DNA of 64,000 bases from QHXQ01 sp963788965 (lineage in GTDB: Bacteria > Acidobacteriota > Blastocatellia > Pyrinomonadales > Pyrinomonadaceae). Both the position numbers and the translations under genes were made by a program. The notes beneath the pieces were generated by a model that was given only the letters and a program-made list of their open reading frames with translations, did no database searches and was not told where the DNA came from. Location: NCBI GenBank assembly GCA_963788965.1, contig CAWBIK010000005.1, positions 930,001 through 994,000 on the forward strand, in the 5' to 3' direction. Below are positions 44,998-53,358 of this stretch, in pieces. The first letter of the stretch is position 1, and every line of letters begins with the position of its first letter.

Positions 44998-47970
44998 CTA
45001 ATTCGCCATGCGCGTCACAGTCAGTTTAGGTGAGTGATCCCCAGCCGAGAGCAAGAGCAATGGCACGCCGGCCGTGTGCCGGAACACCAACTCCACGTAG
45101 TCACCCGCCTCAAGGAATTGATCTGTCTCGATCCTCATGTCGGTCGTGTCGCCGGAGACGGCCGGGAGTTTCACCGTCGCGCGATCTGACGTGCCATTGA
45201 CCCGCACGCGCAGCCAGCGCAAGCCCGTCGCGTTTGCTTCCACCGAGAACCTGCCCCGCGATCCGATACTGCCCTGACTCGGTGATCGTGATGTGGGTCG
45301 GCTGAGCGATGAGACTGGCGAAGTTGCCCACGTCCCAACAGGTCGCGCAGGCTTCGGTGTCGAAGACGACGGGCCGAATCGGTCGCGGTGGGGGCGGTCT
45401 GGTTGCCGGCGTTGAAGATGGACGCGCCAGGCGGGCGCACTTGCCGCGCCTCGTGTGTGTAGATGTATTTGCCGCCCGACTTGGTAAAGGTCGAACCTGG
45501 CCCACGCAGGCATGCACGACCTGCCAGCGAATCTTGCCGCGCCCAAGATTCGCCGTGTCGCGTAGATCGGTCGTCGTCACCTGCCACGCCGGCAGGGTCG
45601 GGTCGCAGCCCAAGTCGGCGTGTTCAATGTTGAGTTGCGCGATGTCAAGCGTGATCCCACCGCTATAGCTGCTAGACGTTGCATAGTCTATGTTGACCGT
45701 ATTGCGGAAGGCGAGCATGCGTCCGATCTGCTGCCCGAACGCGCTGTCACCCTGTTTCAAGCCGACAGCGTTACCGTGCAGGACGATCCCGTCCACGTCG
45801 TCGTGCTCGGCCGTGATCAGCCCGATGCCGTAGCCGCCGACCGCGACGTTGCGGATGCGATTGTGGCCGCCGTTGCCCGTCACTGGCATGACAATCCCAC
45901 GGCTGGGATTGGTCGGCTGCACGATGCTCCCGGTCTGCCGCCCTGTGTCCACGACCAGGTTCTCCAGCGTCACCCCATACAGCAGCGCGGCGTTTACAAT
46001 TGTCACACTGGAGTTGTCGGGGCCGCGCAAGGTCAGGTCGCGCAAAGTCAACTCAACCGCGTCCACCGCCCCACCATAGCTGCCCGAAATCATTGAGCCG
46101 CTGGTCGCCGTTGTTTTAAGGATGCTCCCCACGGTCGGCGGTGTGAGCGAATTGGCGAGCGTGCCGTAGACAAACGGCGGCGGCCCCTCACCCTGAAAGG
46201 TAATGGACTGATAGGCTGCCACGCCGCCGATTGACGGCAGGAGCAAATTATTTGCGATGCAAGGCTTATCGCTGTAAGGGACGGTAATAGGTACGACGCC
46301 GCCCAGATAGGAGGCTGTGTTAATAGCAAGCTGCACGGCGACCGAATCGTCTGTTACGTCGTCGCAGCGCGCCCCGAAGTAGCGGATATTGGAACCGAAC
46401 TGCACCGGCCCCCAACCATAGTTATTGTTGAGCCACAGCCCGCGCCGATCATCAGACAGTATCGCTAGTTTCTGGTTCGAGGTGGCTGGATCAGGTAGTG
46501 CCGCAGCCGTGTAGGTACTGACAACATCCCCGTCTACGGTGAAAGTGGGACGCAGTCCGAGACCGGCAGCATATAGCTGCGTGCGCTCGCCCGAAGTCAA
46601 CAGGCGCTTCCAGACAGCCGCCTCTCGATCCGCCCGTCGAGCGAGCGCAAGGCGTCGGCCCCGTCGCCGCCGAGCCGAAACGTGCCCGTCCCGCTCAACA
46701 CGCCTGCACTGAAGGAGGTGGTATTCACTGTGCCGTCGTTGACCTGTATGTTCAGAGTGTTGGCGGTTTTATCATGCCAGGCTACCACGTAGCACCAAGC
46801 GCTGGTCGGAGGCGAGCCGAAGGCGTCGGCCGCCGCCGCCCCGACTGACCCGCCGTTCTGAACGCGCAACTTGAACTGATCTTCGACGAAACTGTAATAC
46901 AGGGCATACTCGTCCGAGGTCGTACCGGCGAGCGCGCCCTTCATCATGATGATCTGATTGTTGGGACCCTTTGAATCCAAGTAGACCCACGCCGCAAGGG
47001 TGAAGTCATCATCGCCCATTGAGAGGGCGGCGTTATCAGCAATTGAGAGCGACTCGTTATTTGCGGCAGTGAAGTGCGCGGCAGTGTCAATTTTGCCCGC
47101 CGCCTGTGTGACCGTGTTGGTGTCCGTCAGGTCGTTCCCGCCGATGCTGTCGGCACGCCCGCCGCTTGCCTCATCCAACTGCCAATAGGCCACAAGGTCA
47201 GTAAGGAGTGCATCGGGCGTGCCCGGCAGTTCATCCAGTAGCGTGCTGATGGCCTGTGTGAGTGCCTCCACTTCCGCCCGCGAAGCGAAGCTATACTGCG
47301 CACCGAGATTTGCGTCCGTGATGCGCTGGCCCGCCAGCGAGATCGTCGTCGTGGACGCGGGGATGTCGTAAACGCCGAGCAATTGCGAGTGGCCCTGTGC
47401 GTCGTCAAACCACAGTTGATAGAACTGTATGGGGCTGACGGCGCGCGACGGGTAGAGCGACACGTCGAACTGCCCCGTGCTCGTCAACTCCGCCGAGACG
47501 CTGGCCTTCGCCGGGATTAAACCGGAGGGCGATGAGGCCACTTGCGTGAGAAAGAAGGAGACCTTCCCGCGTCGCGGCGTGCCGTCCGGGTTGCTCAGGG
47601 CATCTACAACGTGCGTTTTGGCGCTCGTGACCGTGAGCGTGACAGTTGCAGCCGCCGTCGTGGCCCCGCCGCTCGTCACGGTGTACTGAAAACTATCTGA
47701 CCCCGTATAGCCGGGCGTCGGTGTGTAGATAAGCGCGCCCGTCGCGGTGTTGAGGTTCGACAGTGCCCCGTGGGTCGGGGCGGTAGTAGTAGCGAAGACG
47801 AGCGCCGTGCCGTCCGGGTCGCTGCCCTGAAGCTGAAGCATGCTCTGTGCGTTGATTGGCACGGTCGTGCTGAAAGAAGCTGCGACAGGCGCGGCGACGA
47901 GCGCCGCCGAGGCGGGCAGGAGCAATAGCGCATAGATGAGCGCAATTGAGATGAGTTTTCTGGTCATCAT
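44998..47970 (-). CDS. Large tail appendage: signal peptide, Ig-like, LamG and beta-helix spike, frameshifted
   Basis: Reads as one protein of about 990 residues after repairing several one-base indels (near 46620 and three between 45240 and 45540). The first 27 residues are a Sec-type signal peptide (KLISIALIYALLLLPASAALVA). An Ig/cadherin-like domain follows (SDPDGTALVFATTTAPTHGALSNL...TGSDSFQYTVTSGG), then a variable region, then a LamG/concanavalin-like domain (AAHFTAANNESLSIADNAALSMGDDDFTLAAWVY...LDGRIE). Next comes a pectate-lyase-like beta-helix with the entry motif FGARCDDVTDDSVAVQLAIN, the same as in phage depolymerases, and a C-terminal domain ending in SPKLTVTRMAN. It probably binds or cuts a surface polysaccharide. 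It is the last gene of the module. Confidence 0.75.
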
Positions 47971-47988
47971 TCTTTTCCTTGCTTAGTC

Positions 47989-49686
47989 TTAGAACTGCAC
48001 GAAACGCCAACTCCCGTCATAGGCATACAGGCGGTGGTTCGTGGTATCGAAAATCAAAGGCACAAGCCCCGTATAGCTGGTCGGCGTGCCGGAAGGACTA
48101 CCCGCCATTGAGGGCAGGTATATGAAGCCGTTGGGCGCGCCGGTTGAGATCGCGCCCGTGCCGATCAGAAAGTTGCCGCTCGCGTCGAGCTTTAGCCGCT
48201 GCGTGTTGTTCGTGCCGATAATGAGGGGTTGCGCGTTGAGCGTGCCGATCAGCATGCCCAAATGGTTTGTGCCATCCGAGATGAGGGCAGTGCGGTTGCC
48301 TCGATTGAGACCGAAGAACTGGGTGCTGTTAGTTGAGCAGCCGGTCGCCAGCCCGCCGTAGGAGGCAAAGCCGCCAGCTTCGGTCTCGAAGTAGAAGGTT
48401 GCGTTGCCGCTGCTATTGGTGCATTGCGCGTAGAAGCCTGAGCGCCCAGCCCCACTGCCGACGGCCTTGACCTGATCATCACCGCTGGTCGAGAAGGTCG
48501 TTTGACTGAGCGTGCTCGGAATATCGCCAGCAGCCAGTGTCGTGCCGCTCGTAACCAACCCCTTCGCGTTATATGTGACTTTCGTGGACGTGCCTGGGGT
48601 CGCAACCGTGGCAAGCGTCAGCGTCGTGCTGCCTGCGCTTGATGAAGCGTCGCCGCTGAAGGCGGGCTGGCGGGCGGCGGCAAATGTGCCACTGGTCACG
48701 TCGCCGGCTGCATGGGTGTGGGTCGTGGGCGTGCGCGCATCGGTCAGGCGTGTGTCGTCGCCCTTGACGACCTGCCCACTCGTCGCGTTGCCGCTCGTCG
48801 CAACGTCCTTCGTCGCCGCCGTGCCCAAGCCGAGATTGGTGCGCGCCGTGCCTGCGTTGCCGAGGTCAGAGAGGTTCGATGCGATCTTCAACTGTGCGTC
48901 GTTCGTTACGCTGCTCAAGCCGACCTGCGACTTCGTGACCGCGTGGGGATTGCTCGTGTCCGCGAGGTGTGTATCGATCTGCGCGTGCGTGTTCGTCCCT
49001 GCGCCAGATAAGTTCTGGTGAACGATGTTGCTTTCGTTGAGGGTGAACAGCGCATTGTCGCCGTGCGTGACATCGTTGCTCCCTACAGCCACGCTCAGCC
49101 GGTTATTCGCCGAGCGCAATTTGAGAGTGTCAGCGCCCGCCGCGCTCGCCGTGGTCGTGCCGTCGGTCACGTTCGCGTAACCATTGCTCAACCCGGTGAA
49201 CGTCGGTAGGTCAGCCCACGCCGTTGTCCCGTCTGCCTGCTTCGTGATTACCTGCCCGCTCGTCGCTGAAGCGGCGTTCGATGCACCCGTGCCGAGTTTC
49301 TTTTCCAACTCGATCACAGCGGCGCGCGAGCCGTTGATGTGCGTGGAGACGAGCGGAAAGCGCACGGTCGCAGTCTGCGCGTGCGCTGCCGCCGTCGTGC
49401 CTGAGAAGGCGCGCGTGACGGTGTAGTGAGTAGCGTCTGCCGTGGTGTAGCTGAGCAGTTCGGAGTCTATCTGTAAGACGCCGCTGGTCGGCACGCCGAC
49501 TGTCGAGTTGACCGTGATTGTCGTGGCGCTGTTCGTCGCAGCGGCAGTCAAGTAAGTGAACTTATTGTCCACCGCCTGCGGCAATGACGCCCCGTTATCG
49601 AGCGAAGCCGGGTAGTTAGGCGTGCCCTGCGCGCGGCATAGAGCGGGTAGCAGTAACAGGCCCAGGATGATGGCTGCTTGTCTCAT
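47989..49686 (-). CDS. Tail fibre-like protein with a signal peptide
   Basis: 565 residues. It opens with MRQAAIILGLLLLPALCRAQG, a convincing Sec signal peptide. The body is typical of phage fibres: GTPNYPASLDNGASLPQAVD, repeated Asn/Thr/Ser/Gly-rich segments such as SNLSDLGNAGTARTNLGLGTAATKDVATSG, and a C-terminal region GTPTSYTGLVPLIFDTTNHRLYAYDGSWRFVQF like the end domain of fibre proteins. The GTAATKD motif is common in fibres of uncultured tailed phages. It overlaps the next upstream gene by ATGA (49683-49686), and is 18 bp from the spike gene. No frameshift is apparent. Confidence 0.75.
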   Translation of the reverse strand: MRQAAIILGLLLLPALCRAQGTPNYPASLDNGASLPQAVDNKFTYLTAAATNSATTITVNSTVGVPTSGVLQIDSELLSYTTADATHYTVTRAFSGTTAAAHAQTATVRFPLVSTHINGSRAAVIELEKKLGTGASNAASATSGQVITKQADGTTAWADLPTFTGLSNGYANVTDGTTTASAAGADTLKLRSANNRLSVAVGSNDVTHGDNALFTLNESNIVHQNLSGAGTNTHAQIDTHLADTSNPHAVTKSQVGLSSVTNDAQLKIASNLSDLGNAGTARTNLGLGTAATKDVATSGNATSGQVVKGDDTRLTDARTPTTHTHAAGDVTSGTFAAARQPAFSGDASSSAGSTTLTLATVATPGTSTKVTYNAKGLVTSGTTLAAGDIPSTLSQTTFSTSGDDQVKAVGSGAGRSGFYAQCTNSSGNATFYFETEAGGFASYGGLATGCSTNSTQFFGLNRGNRTALISDGTNHLGMLIGTLNAQPLIIGTNNTQRLKLDASGNFLIGTGAISTGAPNGFIYLPSMAGSPSGTPTSYTGLVPLIFDTTNHRLYAYDGSWRFVQF

Positions 49687-50423
49687 GATGCGATGATGTC
49701 GCGCTTAGACCAGCGCAGGGTGTCGTTCTCGTCGTAAGTAAAATCGCCCAGCACGTCAGCGACCGGGGCAAGCTCCGCGCCCGCCTCGGCGGCGCTGGCT
49801 GTCGGCGACCACACAGACCAGCCACGTCCACCGCCCGTGTCCTCATCCGCCTGATTGCGATAGCGATAAGAGATATTGCAGGGGTATGCCTTCTGGGGAA
49901 TGCGATGATGCGGCGCAATGGGCACGGGCCACACCTCGAAGACTGAGGGATCGTCGGTCTTTTCAACCTTGATCTCGCAACTCGTCAACGCCGAGTTTTC
50001 GTCGGGCGTGGGCGTGAAGATCATCCACTCGTCGATGTTCTCGCCGGCCTTAGCGACCATGGGCGCAAGCGTGACGACCGGAACGTGCAGATCGAAGGCA
50101 ACGACGCTGGTTGTGTCACGCTCGAACAGCACGCTCACGCGCACGCCGTCGCGCAGGTTGCTCACGCTGGGCGTGCCTGACGCCGAATGCGAGATGAGAA
50201 TGAGTTCGGCATTGCGGTCGGTGACAGGGTTGAACTCCATGCTGAAATCACCATCGGGGCGGAAGCGCCCGACATAGACACTGCTATCGAGCGGCTTATC
50301 TGGATCATGCTTCCACACGTCCACCCACGCTGCTGGGGCGGTCGCTGGGGGATACCAGCGCGGCAACGCCTGCTCGCGCGCCACGATGTTCTGCCCTCCG
50401 CTGTCTCTGGCAATGATGTTCAT
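49683..50423 (-). CDS. Phage tail-associated protein of unknown function
   Basis: A 246-residue protein. The start at 50423 (MNIIARDSGGQNIV) is used because the frame further upstream has no support and mirrors the next gene. Content is beta-rich: ALPRWYPPATAPAAWVDVWKHDPDKPLDSSVYVGRFRPDGDFSMEFN, VTLAPMVAKAGENIDEWMIFTPTPDENSALTSCEIKVEK and PQKAYPCNISYRYRNQADEDTGGGRGWSVWS, which resembles fibronectin-like tail domains. It lies between the hub and fibre genes, so a distal tail or fibre-anchoring role is plausible. It overlaps the fibre gene by four bases. Confidence 0.6.
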   Translation of the reverse strand: MNIIARDSGGQNIVAREQALPRWYPPATAPAAWVDVWKHDPDKPLDSSVYVGRFRPDGDFSMEFNPVTDRNAELILISHSASGTPSVSNLRDGVRVSVLFERDTTSVVAFDLHVPVVTLAPMVAKAGENIDEWMIFTPTPDENSALTSCEIKVEKTDDPSVFEVWPVPIAPHHRIPQKAYPCNISYRYRNQADEDTGGGRGWSVWSPTASAAEAGAELAPVADVLGDFTYDENDTLRWSKRDIIAS

Positions 50424-50427
50424 TGAA

Positions 50428-50700
50428 TTAAAACGTAGTCTGCACAGCAGAGCCGCAACGCACGTCCACGTTGCGGAACCAGCCAAAGCGCACCATGCGC
50501 CCGGCAGCAACCGGCAGCGTGCCCGCAACGACGTGACCGCTCTCGTCAGACTCAAGGTCATCGAGGGCGATAGCGCCTGCGCCGGTGGCAGGGTCGGCGT
50601 CCGTCACGTCGCGCACATACACGGTGACTTCGGACAGCAATATCTCTGTGCCGTTGTCGTCGATCTTCACGTCGAAGCCGGTAAAAGCAGAAGAGGGCAT
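50428..50700 (-). CDS. Small phage tail protein of unknown function
   Basis: A 90-residue protein (MPSSAFTGFDVKIDDNGTEILLSEVTVYVRDVTDADPATGAGAIALDDLESDE...FGWFRNVDVRCGSAVQTTF). The middle resembles short beta-structured segments found in tail-fibre or receptor-binding modules (VYVRDVTDADPATGAGAI). It is placed five bases after the hub gene stop and before the next gene, so it is certainly co-transcribed. Confidence 0.55.
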   Translation of the reverse strand: MPSSAFTGFDVKIDDNGTEILLSEVTVYVRDVTDADPATGAGAIALDDLESDESGHVVAGTLPVAAGRMVRFGWFRNVDVRCGSAVQTTF

Positions 50701-50705
50701 CAGTG

Positions 50706-52886
50706 CTACTCCAAGAAGGTGGACGGTTGCAGCCGCCCGTAAATCCGATCACTGGTGTGCGAGAGCGTCGCAAAGCCAATCGCTTCCGGTAGGTCGCTGC
50801 TACGCCCGCCCGGATTCCCCAGCGCCACCGAGCCGTCGAGCGGCGGCGGTTGCTCGGCGTTCTCCCATTGCTCGTAGAAGTCAACCGGGTAAGCTTGCGC
50901 GATGACTTCGACCTGCAAGTCGCTGCGCCGTCTGCGCTCGACGACGCGGAAATACTCGAAGCCGAAGTCCTCGATCTTCGGCGAGACGACGCGAATGAGT
51001 TTCGACTTGTAAAGATTCAGTGCTTCGTGGAAGGGCGTGATGAAATGCACGCGGAAATTATTCGCCAGCCCGCCTTCATCGAACTCGCCGAGGTGAAGGA
51101 GCATCCAGCCGACGCGGATCGCCTCGCCTTCGTTCGTGATGCCCAAAGCTGAGTAAGGCTTCGAGACGACATGCACGCCTGCTGTATCGCCGAGAGCTTC
51201 AGCCGCTTTCTTTTGTGCTGGCTGATCGCTGAACGTCAGCGGACGCGCCACGTTCTGATGGTTCGCGTCCTCGAACGTCATCACGATCTCGTTACACAGG
51301 TCGGCGTCCGATTTGTAGGAGTAGAAGAGTTGCGAGTCGCCGTCAGGGCAGGGCACGATGTTGGCGTCACGCCCCTGATCGGTGAAGACGAGGATCGAGT
51401 CGTCGATCACTTCCTTGCGCAGCGGCAAGACGCGCGTGTAGCCGTTATGCCGGAAGGGTTTGGTGTAGCGCCCGAACAGGCACACGTCGGCGATTTGATC
51501 ATTCGTCGGGCGGCCGAGCAACTCGACATTGAGGGAGGAGCGTTTGCTGGTATGCACTTCTCCATCAGCCGTGCGGTAGGTGACGATCTCATCTGACCAG
51601 TTAGCGAGATCGATCCACTCCTGAATGACGTAACCTGACCGCTTCTTCGCACGCCCCCAGCGCGTGTTGCACTCCATCTCGAACAAGCCCCAGCCGCGAT
51701 TGTTCGTGTAGGTCTTGACGAACGTAACCGGGTCTGAGTAGACGCGAATGTTGCTGAGGCCGAGCACGTTCGCTTGCCCCTTCAGATTTGAGGCGTTGTA
51801 GCCAGCCGGGTTGACTTGTCCATACACCCCAAAGAAGTGCGCCGTGCCGCTCATGTTCGGCACGTTGGGGCTAAATGATGTCGGCGACTGCCCGCGCTCG
51901 CCGAGGCGCACGTTCAGATGCTCGAAGCCGATCAGCGTGTCGTTGACCGCGCAGCGAGTCATCGCCGCAATCGGGCCTTCGGAGATCGGAAATACCGCGC
52001 GCACGAAGCCTTGTTCGGGATGGTTGTTATTGAACTGCTTGCTGTAAGCGACCGGCTCGCGGGCGCGGGCGACGCGCTCGCCGATGATGACCGGCAAAGG
52101 GTCTTTCAGGTTCGTCTCGTTGCCTTTGCTAGTGGCGAGTAGCGCCGGTCCCTTCGTCTGGCCGTTGTAGATGGACTCGACGATAGTTTCGCTGGCGAGG
52201 AAATAGCGGTCGTGCCCGATGTGCTGCGTGCAGACGGCGCGGCTCGCCCGCGAGCAACTGGCGAAGACTTGCCCCGTCGCCGGATCGATCAGTCCGACCG
52301 TGCCGCCCGGCAGGTGCGCGTCCACAGGGCAGTCGTTCTCCGCGATCTCTGCGAGCGTCTTCAGCAGCACGCCGTAGATCGCCGCACAACCTGCAAACAA
52401 CACGCGGCGCGGCAGGTTCAAGAGCGTGGAGCGAAAGCCGGCTGCGGCGGAGCATTTCAAGACGGGGCCGCCGCCCTCTGTCGGGGGCCGCAGATGCCCC
52501 TGCCATTGCGAGATGAGCGCGTCAATCTGGGGGAAGTAGTAATACACCTCAACCGGGATGCCTTCGTCGTGTGCGCGCAGCAGCCGGGCGAATCGGCGCT
52601 GCGGGTCAGCGATTTCAAGTGGGATCGTGTCGTCGCTCAGATCATCAGTCAGCGTCAGGTCGAGAAAGTAGCCCGTCGTTAGCGCCGCCTCGATGTTGAG
52701 ATTGCGGGCGCGCAGGGGCACGAAGTTGGGCAGCCGGTCGAGCGGCAGATGCGCTAACCAGAGCGGGCCGTCCGGCTCAGGGCAGCCGACTCTCACCAGT
52801 TCGCCTGCGACGATAGGCTTGCCCTGCCGCGCGAGGGCGCGCAGCACGCTTAGCTCTCCGGGCGTGATGAGATCGAAGTCTGACAT
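50706..52886 (-). CDS. Tail tip / hub protein (J-like)
   Basis: A 726-residue protein at the position of the baseplate hub or host-specificity protein. The start at 52886 (MSDFDLITPGELSVLRA) follows the preceding stop by one base; an in-frame codon 45 bp upstream overlaps that gene and is less likely. Notable is a Cys-bearing region of about 60 residues: LKCSAAAGFRST, VLFAGCAAIYG, ENDCPVDAHLPG, VFASCSRASRAVCTQHIG, which resembles the metal-binding arrangement of some siphovirus tail-tip proteins such as those with an Fe-S cluster. Later regions read RVYSDPVTFVKTYTNNRGWGLFEMECNTRWGRAKKRSG, close to phage J-family proteins. No frameshift is evident. Confidence 0.7.
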   Translation of the reverse strand: MSDFDLITPGELSVLRALARQGKPIVAGELVRVGCPEPDGPLWLAHLPLDRLPNFVPLRARNLNIEAALTTGYFLDLTLTDDLSDDTIPLEIADPQRRFARLLRAHDEGIPVEVYYYFPQIDALISQWQGHLRPPTEGGGPVLKCSAAAGFRSTLLNLPRRVLFAGCAAIYGVLLKTLAEIAENDCPVDAHLPGGTVGLIDPATGQVFASCSRASRAVCTQHIGHDRYFLASETIVESIYNGQTKGPALLATSKGNETNLKDPLPVIIGERVARAREPVAYSKQFNNNHPEQGFVRAVFPISEGPIAAMTRCAVNDTLIGFEHLNVRLGERGQSPTSFSPNVPNMSGTAHFFGVYGQVNPAGYNASNLKGQANVLGLSNIRVYSDPVTFVKTYTNNRGWGLFEMECNTRWGRAKKRSGYVIQEWIDLANWSDEIVTYRTADGEVHTSKRSSLNVELLGRPTNDQIADVCLFGRYTKPFRHNGYTRVLPLRKEVIDDSILVFTDQGRDANIVPCPDGDSQLFYSYKSDADLCNEIVMTFEDANHQNVARPLTFSDQPAQKKAAEALGDTAGVHVVSKPYSALGITNEGEAIRVGWMLLHLGEFDEGGLANNFRVHFITPFHEALNLYKSKLIRVVSPKIEDFGFEYFRVVERRRRSDLQVEVIAQAYPVDFYEQWENAEQPPPLDGSVALGNPGGRSSDLPEAIGFATLSHTSDRIYGRLQPSTFLE

Positions 52887-52887
52887 C

Positions 52888-53357
52888 TTAAATTTGCGCT
52901 GGGTTAGCGGTGTATTCGCCGAGCGAGCCATCGTCTAACGTCGGTACGTCGTCTTCGTCCACCTGCTCGATGGCCACGCCGCCCGTTCTGAATAGCTTGT
53001 TAGCGAACATCTCGAAGGTCAGCTTGTCGTCCGTGAAGACGCCGAGGTAATCATTGCCGGTCAGCGGACAAGTGAGAATGAAGGAGCCGTCGCCCTCTGC
53101 TTTGCGCGCTTGATAGAACTCAAAGTAGTAAAGTGCCTTGCCCGTCGCTCCCCAGTCTCAAGTTCGACCGCGCCGTTCGTTGTGGCTGGCAGCACGTTAT
53201 GCTTCAGCACGAACTGCCGTTGCCCCCGTGGATCATCTACCTGCACGACGACGCGCCGCCGCTTGCCGAGCGGAATCTTGATCAGCGTGCCGCTGTAGTC
53301 AGCGGTCACCTCTAGCCCGAAGCTGCCGAGCAGTTTTAACCGTGGGCGAATCTCCAT
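52888..53357 (-). CDS. Distal tail protein, frameshifted
   Basis: About 156 residues. The N-terminal 70 residues are MEIRPRLKLLGSFGLEVTADYSGTLIKIPLGKRRRVVVQVDDPRGQRQFV; after a missing base near 53141 the next frame gives TGKALYYFEFYQARKAEGDGSF and ends GSLGEYTANPAQI. The Tyr/Phe-rich centre FEFYQARKAEGDGSFILTCP and position between tape measure and hub suit a tail-tip attachment protein (compare lambda gpL/gpM region), but no family is certain. It ends directly before the hub start. Confidence 0.55.
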
Positions 53358-53358
53358 C

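Noticed and set aside
47989..49686. Diversity-generating retroelement acting on the fibre gene
   Set aside because: No reverse transcriptase, template repeat or adenine-biased variable repeat could be found near the fibre gene.
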